Shown: positions 1-6,608, counted from the stretch's first letter. The stretch is 60,491 nt of DNA from Comamonadaceae bacterium (GCA_947378785.1 CANCLK010000009.1:1-60491), one strand, 5' to 3'. Notes: generated by a model from the letters alone, not told the origin. Program-made: numbers and translations.

Positions 1-67
1 GGGGCAGGGCGATAGCGGTTCCTTTTTCGCTCTGTACTTTGTTGCCATAATTGTTATCGGCTTAAAG

Positions 68-358
68 TTAGGCCACAAGCCTGATCGCTTCAGGTGTTTG
101 CGCCGCAATGCGGAGCAGCGTTTTGGCAGCACCTGATGGCTCGCGCCTACCTTGTTCCCAGTCTTGCAAGGTGCGAACCGAAACGCCAAGCAATGTCGCG
201 AATTCAGACTGCGACACGCCTACCTTGGCCCTCGCCTCAGCGGCTGGCGTTAAAGTTACGGTTGTCGTGCGCGCTGCCTTGCCAGCCTTCATTTGCCGCA
301 CAGACGCTAGCAAGTCGTCTTGGAATTGCGCCATGTCTTTGTCGATCGCTTTAACCAT
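68..358 (-). CDS. higA: HigA/NadS-type antitoxin, XRE helix-turn-helix
   Basis: This is the antitoxin of a type II toxin-antitoxin pair; it should bind and neutralise the neighbouring RelE-fold toxin and repress the operon. The 96-residue protein starts with MVKAIDKDMAQF and has a Cro/C1-type helix-turn-helix at about residues 46-76 (SQSEFATLLGV, then VRTLQDWEQGRREP), a combination typical of HigA/NadS antitoxins that follow their toxin. I chose the ATG at 358 because it overlaps the toxin stop by 8 bases. The longer reading frame up to 454 adds residues unlike the family. The gene is transcribed after the toxin from the promoter at 670-698. The family call is from motif recognition. Confidence 0.85.
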   Translation of the reverse strand: MVKAIDKDMAQFQDDLLASVRQMKAGKAARTTTVTLTPAAEARAKVGVSQSEFATLLGVSVRTLQDWEQGRREPSGAAKTLLRIAAQTPEAIRLVA

Positions 359-662
359 GCTCCACCTCGTCTTTAAGTTGTGCCAAAAATTCAGCTGGCA
401 AGTTGTCGTATTTGGCTTTCGCGTAAACGATAAGCAACCAGATGCGCCCCTCAAACTCGTTGAAATAAATCACCCTCACACCGCCACGCTTACCCATACC
501 GGCACGACTCCAGCGCACCTTGCGGCAACTGTTGGAGCCGGGCACGACATCGCCAGCCAGCGGGTTGGCGGCGATCCAGTTGATGAACTCGGTGCGCTCA
601 GCCTCAGACCACACGGCCTCCGCATACTTTTGAAAAATCTCGGTTTCGGACACTGTGTGCAT
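351..662 (-). CDS. higB: HigB/RelE-like mRNA interferase toxin
   Basis: This 103-residue protein is the toxin partner of the downstream HigA-like antitoxin. Members of the RelE/HigB fold cleave mRNA at the ribosome. Recognisable features are the N-terminal MHTVSETEIF, the segment WIAANPLAGDVVPG (about residues 31-44), the basic stretch RKVRWSRAGMGKRGGVRVIYF and the C-terminal LLIVYAKAKYDNL. The order toxin then antitoxin is that of higBA. The start is the ATG at 662: an upstream in-frame ATG at 698 would lie inside the -35 region. The predicted transcription start falls within a base or two of this ATG, so the mRNA may be leaderless. Confidence 0.85.
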   Translation of the reverse strand: MHTVSETEIFQKYAEAVWSEAERTEFINWIAANPLAGDVVPGSNSCRKVRWSRAGMGKRGGVRVIYFNEFEGRIWLLIVYAKAKYDNLPAEFLAQLKDEVEHG

Positions 663-669
663 GGCTTCG

Positions 670-698
670 ATTATACGGCAATGCCGTACTTTCTCCAA
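670..698 (-). promoter_or_regulatory. higBA promoter with palindromic operator
   Basis: Read on the minus strand there is a -35 hexamer TTGGAG (698-693), exactly 17 bases, and a perfect -10 TATAAT (675-670). A perfect inverted repeat with 7-base arms, TACGGCA-A-TGCCGTA, covers 674-688, between the two hexamers and touching the -10. This is the arrangement expected of an operator bound by the HigA antitoxin. The predicted transcription start is at about 663, immediately before the higB ATG. Sequence elements are seen directly; binding by HigA is inference. Confidence 0.7.
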
Positions 699-1053
699 TA
701 AGCAAGCTCACCTACCGCCTTTGTCGCGATCCAAGAAGCAACCAATCGCCGTATTCAAGAGGAAAAGTACCACGCCATGCTGGGCGGCCTTTCTAAGCCA
801 AGCCATTACGCCAGTGGCTTATCAAGCCTTGGTTTTTGCCGTCCAAGGAAACCACGAAGACATGGCGATCCGCTTCGGCATGGCTGGCTGTCTAGATCCA
901 TTTTCTTCGTTAAGACTGGCGCAGTTTGTCGAACTGCGCCAAAATTGCGCCGCTTAAATCTCAAACTGCGCCAACACCACCATGTCATCCATCACTGACT
1001 GGCATTCCCCCAATTCATAAAGTCTGTCTGCCTGCAGAAGGGGAATATTTAAT
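699..1053. other. Gene-poor spacer with repeated TGCGCCA motif
   Basis: I see no convincing gene here. The short open frames lack ribosome sites and recognisable domains. The clearest structure is a perfect inverted repeat with 10-base arms, TGGCGCAGTT (917-926) and AACTGCGCCA (932-941), followed by a degenerate copy AATTGCGCC (943-951) and another exact copy AACTGCGCCA (964-973). One plus-strand frame from about 735 (IQEATNRRIQEEKYHAML) faintly resembles a phage NinB-like segment, but it has no start and soon loses coherence. It could be a decayed relic. Confidence 0.5.
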
Positions 1054-1103
1054 TTGACGGATCCAGCTTGACGCATCACAATGTTGTTGAAATTTTCAAC
1101 AAC
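1054..1103 (+). promoter_or_regulatory. vapBC1 promoter and operator palindrome
   Basis: A -35 box TTGACG (1054-1059) and a -10-like CACAAT (1077-1082) are 17 bases apart. Directly after them is a perfect palindrome with 10-base arms, GTTGTTGAAA (1083-1092), one central T, and TTTCAACAAC (1094-1103). The predicted transcription start (about 1089) lies inside the palindrome, so a bound VapB-VapC complex would block transcription. A strong ribosome site AAGGAG (1105-1110) precedes the vapB ATG at 1116. Operator function is inference from position and symmetry. Confidence 0.65.
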
Positions 1104-1115
1104 TAAGGAGCCGCT

Positions 1116-1349
1116 ATGTCTACCGTCAATTTCAGCGTTCCTGAAGACATCAAAAATGCCTTCAACACGGTCTTTGAAGGCCAGAACAAAAGCGCCGTGA
1201 TTGCAGAATTGATGCGCGATGCCGTGGAGCGCGAACAACGCCGCAAGCAGCATTGCAGCGCCGTAGACCGCATTTTGGCCAATCGCATGAATGCCCCTCG
1301 TTTTTCTGAAGCTGAATTCAGGGCGGCTCGCGAAGATGGTCGTCCATGA
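1116..1349 (+). CDS. vapB: VapB-type antitoxin (first vapBC pair)
   Basis: This 77-residue protein is the antitoxin for the overlapping PIN-domain toxin. Its N-terminus (MSTVNFSVPEDIKNAFNTVF) has the pattern of a short ribbon-helix-helix DNA-binding domain: a beta strand, then two helices ending near residue 45. The C-terminal part, with RFSEAEFRAAREDGRP, is of the type that wraps the toxin. The ATG follows AAGGAG by 5 bases. The last four bases (ATGA, 1346-1349) overlap the toxin start, so translation is probably coupled. Autoregulation through the palindrome at 1083-1103 is likely. Confidence 0.8.
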   Translation: MSTVNFSVPEDIKNAFNTVFEGQNKSAVIAELMRDAVEREQRRKQHCSAVDRILANRMNAPRFSEAEFRAAREDGRP

Positions 1350-1777
1350 TTTGTGTTGTCGATGCCAGCGTGGCCGTCAAATGGTTTGTTAAGGGCGACT
1401 GGGCACTGCGTGAAGATGATATCGAGCCTGCACTTGAGATTCTGAAAGCCAGCACATGCGGAACGCTGGACTTTTATCAGCCACCCCATTTTTTGGCGGA
1501 AGTGGCTGCCGTGGTGTCACGCCTACAGCCAGATCAGGCAGAGCAGCATATTGATAACTTAGCTCAACTCAACATCACGTGGGCCGCGCCCACTGTGGCC
1601 TACGCCCGAGCCATTGAACTGGCTCGCCAACTTGACCATCACCTGTTTGACACGCTTTACCACGCAGTGGCACTGTCCATTCCTGGCGCGGTGCTGGTCA
1701 CAGCTGACCGTCGTTACTTTGCCAAGGCCCAGCACCTTGGTCAAATTGCTTGGCTAGCCGACTTTAGCTGTACGTAG
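1346..1777 (+). CDS. vapC: VapC PIN-domain ribonuclease toxin (first pair)
   Basis: This 143-residue PIN-domain protein is a predicted Mg-dependent endoribonuclease and the toxin of the pair; characterised VapCs often cut tRNA or rRNA. The acidic metal-binding residues of the fold are all visible: Asp6 in VVDASVAVKW, Glu52 in HFLAEVAAV, Asp102 in LFDTLYHAVAL and Asp121 in LVTADRRYF. The protein is full length and starts at the ATG sharing ATGA with vapB. Nothing suggests inactivation. It differs clearly from the second VapC at 2050, so the two pairs are not a recent duplication. Confidence 0.88.
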   Translation: MICVVDASVAVKWFVKGDWALREDDIEPALEILKASTCGTLDFYQPPHFLAEVAAVVSRLQPDQAEQHIDNLAQLNITWAAPTVAYARAIELARQLDHHLFDTLYHAVALSIPGAVLVTADRRYFAKAQHLGQIAWLADFSCT

Positions 1778-1831
1778 GGAAGTGGGTGGCTTGCCCTATA
1801 CTTGCACATTAATTTGTGTAGGAGTTCACAC

Positions 1832-2053
1832 ATGGCGACCAATTTAGCGTTAGATGATGGTTTGATTGAAGAAGCTCGCCAGCTGGGCGGGCTACGGACC
1901 AAAAAAGACGTGGTGACACAAGCCTTGCTGGAATACGTTCAGCGGCGCAAGCAACTCAAACTGCTTGATTTGTTTGGCACCGTGGACTATGCAGAAGACT
2001 TTGACGCTCTAAAGCAGCGGGCGGTGACTCGCAAGCCGTCAGCTGAGCTTTGA
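1832..2053 (+). CDS. vapB: VapB-type antitoxin (second vapBC pair)
   Basis: This 73-residue protein belongs to the VapB family marked by the N-terminal pattern MATNLALDDGLIEEARQLGG, followed by TKKDVVTQALLEYVQRRKQ. That is a ribbon-helix-helix domain and a linker, with a toxin-binding tail. The ATG at 1832 follows GGAG (1821-1824) with good spacing; an in-frame ATG at 1802 overlaps the likely -10 (TATACT, 1797-1802) and is rejected. Short inverted repeats (CACA...TGTG, 1805-1818) lie just after the -10 and may form an operator. The stop codon overlaps the TTG start of the next gene. Confidence 0.85.
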   Translation: MATNLALDDGLIEEARQLGGLRTKKDVVTQALLEYVQRRKQLKLLDLFGTVDYAEDFDALKQRAVTRKPSAEL

Positions 2054-2466
2054 AAGTTCTTGTTGATACTTCAGTTTGGTCTTTGGCGCTGCGCCGTCCT
2101 GCCAACCATCCATTGAGCCCGGAGCAACGGGCGACAGTGAGTGCGCTGGGCGACTTGGTCCGTGATGGTCGGGCCATGATGATCGGGGCCATCCGTCAAG
2201 AGCTGCTATCGGGCATCAAAACAAAAAGTCAGTTTGAGCTTGTGCGCGATAGTCTAGGTGCTTTTGAAGATGTGCTGCTGTCGCGAGAAATCTATGAGTC
2301 AGCAGCCCAAGCTTTCAACAGCTGTCGCGCCAACGGGGTTCAGGGATCAAACACAGATTTTCTGATCTGCGCTGTTTCCATACTTCACCGATTGCCTATT
2401 TTTACCTTGGACGGTGATTTCAAGATGTACCAACGGTGGTTGCCGGTTCAGCTTTATGTGCCATGA
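2050..2466 (+). CDS. vapC: VapC PIN-domain ribonuclease toxin (second pair)
   Basis: This 138-residue PIN-domain protein is the predicted endoribonuclease toxin paired with the preceding VapB. Conserved acidic residues are Asp6 (LVDTSVWSLALR), Glu51 (IRQELLSG), Asp103 (NTDFLICAVS) and Asp121/Asp123 (FTLDGDF). Translation starts at TTG (2050-2052), which overlaps the antitoxin stop as TTGA; the immediate match MKVLVDTSVW to the family supports this start despite the rare codon. Its own stop overlaps ATGA with a further small frame at 2463. The protein appears intact. Confidence 0.88.
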   Translation: MKVLVDTSVWSLALRRPANHPLSPEQRATVSALGDLVRDGRAMMIGAIRQELLSGIKTKSQFELVRDSLGAFEDVLLSREIYESAAQAFNSCRANGVQGSNTDFLICAVSILHRLPIFTLDGDFKMYQRWLPVQLYVP

Positions 2467-2618
2467 ATGAATTCCACTTCAATAAAGAGCATGAGGCAAC
2501 GCTTGCCCTCTTGGCGCTTTTAGTTCTCGGCAACCGTGAAATAGAGCAAGGCAAGTTCAGGCCCGCATCAGATGTCTTTGCAGAGATGGACAGGGACGAA
2601 CTCTGCCAGCCACTTTAA
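2463..2618 (+). pseudogene. Short Phd/YefM-like antitoxin tail, possibly a fragment
   Basis: This 51-residue frame begins with ATG overlapping the vapC stop (ATGA, 2463-2466). Its core, EATLALLALLVLGNREIEQG followed by KFRPASDVFAEM, resembles from memory the C-terminal, toxin-binding half of Phd/YefM-type antitoxins, while the DNA-binding N-terminal half is missing. It could be the remnant of a third or fourth toxin-antitoxin module, or a small translated protein coupled to vapC. No matching toxin follows it. The family resemblance is a visual judgement and uncertain. Confidence 0.4.
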
Positions 2619-2701
2619 GCGGTCACGCTTTGCCGCTTTCTTGCCGTTTCAGGGCTTAAACGGGCTGGCATCACTTTTGCTGAGTAGGGTTAGGGAATGC
2701 T

Positions 2702-2733
2702 GCACACATCCGTGTGCTGTCGACTCGTCGACA
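2702..2733. repeat. Two back-to-back perfect hairpins
   Basis: Two 16-base inverted repeats abut each other: GCACAC-ATCC-GTGTGC (2702-2717) and TGTCGA-CTCG-TCGACA (2718-2733). Each has a 6-base stem and a 4-base loop. No U-tract follows, so these are not classical intrinsic terminators. They lie at the boundary between the toxin-antitoxin strip and the flagellar block, 18 bases before the AGGAG site (2751-2755) of the next gene. They may shape its leader mRNA or serve as protein sites. Confidence 0.45.
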
Positions 2734-2761
2734 TTCACCCGTAACCCGCCAGGAGTGATTT

Positions 2762-3229
2762 ATGAACCCAGAATTTCAACTCATCGTCCAGCAAGCCGCT
2801 GCTGGTCAATCACAGTCTTTCAAAGACGTGTCACGCTTTTCGCCTAGCGACATTCGCCTTGGCATTCAGTGGCTGATGTCCGAAGAGCAGAACGACTTGG
2901 CGCAGGCACTGGCCGATGCTGGCATTGCCCTCTACCCCCTCAGCGAAGACATTTTGGCCATGGGCGGTTTGCTGGCCATGACACGCCAAGACTGGTCCCT
3001 GGCGATTGAGCTGCTGTCTGACTTGCGCGAAGTGCAACAAGACCGCACCCAGCCCATGACTTACCGCATGCTGGCCCGTGCGCTGTACTGCAACCTGGAC
3101 CCGGCTGAAGCCATCCAGGTGGTGGAGCAGGGCTTGGCCTTCTGGCCCGAAGACGCCGACCTTTTGCAAGAGCGTGAGGTCATGGGTGAGCACCTGATGG
3201 CCATGCCTGCGACAGGCCTTCACAGCTAA
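2762..3229 (+). CDS. TPR-like hypothetical protein upstream of flagellin
   Basis: This is a 155-residue, probably cytoplasmic helical protein without signal peptide or membrane segment. Pairs of helices such as NDLAQALADAGIALYPLSED, QDWSLAIELLSDLREVQQD and DPAEAIQVVEQGLAFWPEDA have the spacing and the A/G/Y/P positions of tetratricopeptide repeats (about residues 40-145). Small TPR proteins of this kind are often chaperones or adaptors. Its position directly before the flagellin, on the same strand with a good AGGAG site, suggests a flagellar or secretion link, but I do not recognise a named family. A weak hairpin (around 3258-3284) separates it from the flagellin promoter. Confidence 0.7.
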   Translation: MNPEFQLIVQQAAAGQSQSFKDVSRFSPSDIRLGIQWLMSEEQNDLAQALADAGIALYPLSEDILAMGGLLAMTRQDWSLAIELLSDLREVQQDRTQPMTYRMLARALYCNLDPAEAIQVVEQGLAFWPEDADLLQEREVMGEHLMAMPATGLHS

Positions 3230-3326
3230 TGATCTGTGCCATGCAAGGCGGCAAACAGTGGCAGTGAGCGGCAATGAACTGCCGTTTTGCGCCCAAGGTT
3301 GGCCGCTTTCGCAAGGTGTAGTGGGT

Positions 3327-3341
3327 TGGCATTGTTCATGC
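3327..3341 (+). promoter_or_regulatory. Sigma-54 (-24/-12) promoter of the flagellin gene
   Basis: The sequence TGGCA-N8-GC (3327-3341) places GG (3328-3329) and GC (3340-3341) ten bases apart, as in RpoN promoters, with TGGCA matching the -24 element and TGC the -12 element. Transcription would start at about 3353, leaving a 39-base leader with AGGAG (3381-3385) before the ATG. A small palindrome TTGCCA-TAG-TGGCAA (3350-3364) sits at the predicted start point. No well-spaced FliA (sigma-28) promoter was found. An activator of the right class is encoded downstream at 6690. Confidence 0.6.
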
Positions 3342-3391
3342 TTAAGTGATTGCCATAGTGGCAAAAATGCCGACTGATTCAGGAGAAAAAC

Positions 3392-6340
3392 ATGTCCGTG
3401 ATCAATACCAACGTTAAAGCGCTGTACACCCAGTCAGCGCTCAAAATGACCGACCGTGCCAGCGCGATTGCCATGCAACAGCTGTCCACCGGTAAGCGCA
3501 TCAACTCAGCGAAAGATGATGCTGCAGGTATGGCCATTGCTACCCGTATGACGCAGCAAATTCGCAGTCTGAACCAAGCCGTGCGCAATGCAGGCGATGC
3601 GATTTCGCTGGTTCAAACGGCAGAGGGGGCCACGAACGCGATCACCGACATGCTGCAGCGTATGCGCGAACTGTCTATTCAGTCGATCAACAACACCAAC
3701 TCAGTTGAGCAGCGCGGTTATCTTGACTCTGAGTTCCAGCAACTCAAGCAAGAAATTGTGCGGATTGCTGACACCACCGAGTGGAACGGTTTCCCCGTGT
3801 TGAACGGCACCAGCGGCGAGCGCGTTGGTGAGCGTCCGGTTTACAAGGCGACTTCTGCGGGGACTTTCAGTTCCTCACTGACTTATGCGGCTAGTGCTGT
3901 CACGGCCACCTCCGGTACTGCATCAATAGCGTCCGGTACGGTGGCTAAGGCGGGCTCAGTGGTTGTCACTGTGCCATCCGCCACGGCTCTTACGGTGAGT
4001 TTGACAACTAATACTTCGCCGACCTACTCGACTCTTGCCGTCACGCTTCCAGCACTGGAGGCAGGTAAATCAGTCACGGTTGACGGTTTGACCTTTAAGG
4101 CGACAGCCGCCATGACGGCTACTGAGGTGGGTGCTGCATTTGTGAACATTGCCGCTAACGCCACAACCGGCCCTGCCACGAGTTCCGGCACCTATTCTGG
4201 CGCTTTGAGCGCTAACTGGGCTACCGCTACCGGGGCTAACGCTTCTGGGGTTGTTACATTCACAGCGAAGGCCTTAGGGGTTACAACCAACACGATGAGT
4301 GCATCTTCCGCGGATCGTGACGCCACGGCCGTCATGACACTGTCAGACGGAACCAAAAATACGTTCACAGGTCTTGCCTCCGGCAACAAAGTCACGTTCG
4401 CATCATCTCCACTGACAAACGGCACCGGTAGTCTTGTGCTGAGCACCACTGCAGGTAACTCTGGAGACACTTTGAGTTTCTCGGTCGCACGTACTTTCAC
4501 CCCAGTTGCCGCCATGGCCGCCAACGACGTGATCATCAATGGCGTGACCATTGGGGTGTCGTATGCCGCCAGCGACAACGGTAAATCGCCTACCGGCTCG
4601 GCCGCTGCCAGCGCCATTGCTCGGGCGGCGACCATCAACCAGAATTTTTCCGACACCAAAGTCGCCGCGATCGTCAACACCAACGTGATGACCGGCAGTG
4701 CCATGGGCACCGGCTTGCCGGCGGTCTCGGGCACTGTCACGATCAACGGCTTCACATCCGCGCCCATCAATACATTGCTCAACAACACCCGTGAGTCGCG
4801 TGCTGCAGCTGTTGACGCTATCAACGCTATCAGTGACTTGACCGGTGTGGTCGCCATCAACAGCAACAACGACAACCAGGGCGTGCGCCTAGAGTCGAAA
4901 GACGGCCGCAACATCGAAGTGGCTTTCAACTCACCTTCCAGCACCGCCGTCTTTGAGTCGAGTACCGGCCTGAAAGAGGGACTGCAGATTGGCAGCTATT
5001 CGCTGGAGACCTCGGTCGAAGGGCCACTGGTCGTCACCAGCTTGTCGACTGGTGACTGGACGCGTGCCGGTCTGAAGCCAGCGAGCTACAGCAACAACCA
5101 GGCCGTCATCAACACCGGTGTTCGCCCTGTGGTGAGCTCAGCTGCTGACATCAAAGTTTTGGGTGCCGGTGATCTGGTCATCAACGGTGTAGCGATTCGC
5201 GCCACCTTGGCTTCGGACGACCTGCACAGCAACGCCACCTCACTGACCAGTTCGGCCAGTGCCAGCGGCATCGCGATTGCCGCCGCCATCAACTCACACC
5301 ATGCGGACACTGGCGTGACCGCCAAGGCCAATTCAGTATCAACCAGCGGCGGCTTCACCACTGAAGTTGTGGGTGGAACCACCTCACTCTTTATCAATGG
5401 CGTGAACGTTCAGGTGAGCTTAGTCGCAGGTGAAGCAGAGTCTGCACGCCTGGCCAAGGTGGTCAATGCCATCACCAGCTCCCGTGGTCAGCATGGTGTC
5501 ACGGCTGTAGACAATGGCACGGGCGGTATCACGCTGACAACGGAAGACGGTCGCAACTTGTCGATCTGGACCGCCACCGATCCAGCGGAATTTGGCCTCG
5601 GCATCAGCGCTTCTGTTGATGCCCCAGGTGTCAAGTTCGACAGTACCAACGCGACGTCTGTGACGTACACCGGCGCCACCACGCTTTACGGCTCAGTCTC
5701 GTTGATTGCCGACCCTGCACCTAAACAACCGCCTCCCGGTGCGGCACCGAGCAATGGAGCGCCACCGCCTTACGTCAGCAAGACTTTCACGGTCGAGGCC
5801 GGTGTCAATGGCTTCAAAGCCGCTGTCGGTGACTTCGCTACCTTGGGTTTTCAGGCCGGCACGTTTGGCGGCGACGTCAATGCCGCTGACAGCAAGATGA
5901 CCCCACCGCGCACTGGCCGCCTGAGCTTTCATGTGGGCGCCAGCGCTAACCAAACGATCACCATTGACCTGTCGGATTTCGGCAAGGACGGCCCCATCAC
6001 GGGTGCCATCACGGGCGATTCTGGCCAACTAACGCCTAGCGTTCACCTCAAAGACCCTGAGTCTGCCAAATCTGTGCTGGCCAAGCTTGACGCTGCCATG
6101 GACAAGGTCAACGGAACGAGAGCCACGATGGGCGCGGTCATGAACCGTCTGCAATATGTCATTGACAATCTGACCAACGTGGCGATGAACTCCGAAGCCT
6201 CACGCAGCCAGATTGAAGACGCCGACTACGCAGCAGCCAGCTCTGAGCTGTCGCGCACGTCGATCATGAAACAGGCTGCCACTGCCGTTTTGGCCCAGGC
6301 CAACACGGACCAACAGTCTGTCCTCAAGCTTCTGCAGTAA
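3392..6340 (+). CDS. fliC: Flagellin, unusually large (982 aa)
   Basis: This is the filament subunit, secreted by the flagellar export system and assembled outside the cell. The conserved N-terminal D0/D1 coiled-coil region (about 1-145, beginning MSVINTNVKALYTQSAL, with QQLSTGKRINSAKDDAAGMA) and the C-terminal D1/D0 region (about 888-982, ending TDQQSVLKLLQ) are intact. Between them is an insert of about 740 residues, so the protein is roughly twice the size of common flagellins (about 490 aa). Residues 150-370 are Ser/Thr/Ala-rich. From about 380 on there are four related units built round an 'INGV' strand (near residues 380, 449, 593 and 665), two of them ending in DGRN, like the Flagellin_IN insertion motif. 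The insert would be surface-exposed on the filament. Confidence 0.95.
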   Translation: MSVINTNVKALYTQSALKMTDRASAIAMQQLSTGKRINSAKDDAAGMAIATRMTQQIRSLNQAVRNAGDAISLVQTAEGATNAITDMLQRMRELSIQSINNTNSVEQRGYLDSEFQQLKQEIVRIADTTEWNGFPVLNGTSGERVGERPVYKATSAGTFSSSLTYAASAVTATSGTASIASGTVAKAGSVVVTVPSATALTVSLTTNTSPTYSTLAVTLPALEAGKSVTVDGLTFKATAAMTATEVGAAFVNIAANATTGPATSSGTYSGALSANWATATGANASGVVTFTAKALGVTTNTMSASSADRDATAVMTLSDGTKNTFTGLASGNKVTFASSPLTNGTGSLVLSTTAGNSGDTLSFSVARTFTPVAAMAANDVIINGVTIGVSYAASDNGKSPTGSAAASAIARAATINQNFSDTKVAAIVNTNVMTGSAMGTGLPAVSGTVTINGFTSAPINTLLNNTRESRAAAVDAINAISDLTGVVAINSNNDNQGVRLESKDGRNIEVAFNSPSSTAVFESSTGLKEGLQIGSYSLETSVEGPLVVTSLSTGDWTRAGLKPASYSNNQAVINTGVRPVVSSAADIKVLGAGDLVINGVAIRATLASDDLHSNATSLTSSASASGIAIAAAINSHHADTGVTAKANSVSTSGGFTTEVVGGTTSLFINGVNVQVSLVAGEAESARLAKVVNAITSSRGQHGVTAVDNGTGGITLTTEDGRNLSIWTATDPAEFGLGISASVDAPGVKFDSTNATSVTYTGATTLYGSVSLIADPAPKQPPPGAAPSNGAPPPYVSKTFTVEAGVNGFKAAVGDFATLGFQAGTFGGDVNAADSKMTPPRTGRLSFHVGASANQTITIDLSDFGKDGPITGAITGDSGQLTPSVHLKDPESAKSVLAKLDAAMDKVNGTRATMGAVMNRLQYVIDNLTNVAMNSEASRSQIEDADYAAASSELSRTSIMKQAATAVLAQANTDQQSVLKLLQ

Positions 6341-6345
6341 GCATC

Positions 6346-6579
6346 TTGAGTGGCAATACACCTGCGGTGAAAGATCGCCCTGACTGCTGGAAGTGTCAGC
6401 ACTTCGCGGTCAGCTGGGATCCGAAGCTCCCGTATCTCTGTCGTTTGATGGGTTTCAAGTCTCGCATCATCCCAGCGATGGAAGTGATGCGAATTGACGG
6501 GAAACCCTGTGAAGGCTTCGCTGCCAAACCGACAGCCCCCGTGAAACCATCTCAACAGGTGTCGGAATTACGTCGCTAA
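6346..6579 (+). CDS. Small four-cysteine protein between flagellin and regulator
   Basis: This 77-residue protein has four cysteines, Cys14 and Cys17 as CWKC, Cys32 and Cys55 (GKPCEGF), a pattern that could bind zinc or an iron-sulphur cluster. The central segment SWDPKLPYLCRLMGFKS looks strongly constrained. It begins with TTG at 6346, five bases after the flagellin stop; a GTG near 6367 is an alternative start, and either keeps all cysteines. No signal peptide or membrane segment is visible, so it is probably cytoplasmic. Its place between fliC and the sigma-54 activator implies co-transcription with flagellin. I have a vague memory of similar short proteins in Betaproteobacteria but know no function. 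Confidence 0.7.
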   Translation: MSGNTPAVKDRPDCWKCQHFAVSWDPKLPYLCRLMGFKSRIIPAMEVMRIDGKPCEGFAAKPTAPVKPSQQVSELRR

Positions 6580-6608
6580 CGGCGGGTTAGCGTGTAGATG
6601 CCCTGGGG

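Noticed and set aside
718-850. Weak resemblance of IQEATNRRIQEEKYHAML to phage NinB proteins
   Set aside because: No start codon, no continuation of the match, and no other phage genes near; kept only as a note on the gene-poor spacer.
3342-3376. Possible sigma-28 (FliA) promoter before flagellin (TTAAG and GCCGACTG)
   Set aside because: The elements are about 22 bases apart instead of about 15, and the -10 match is incomplete.
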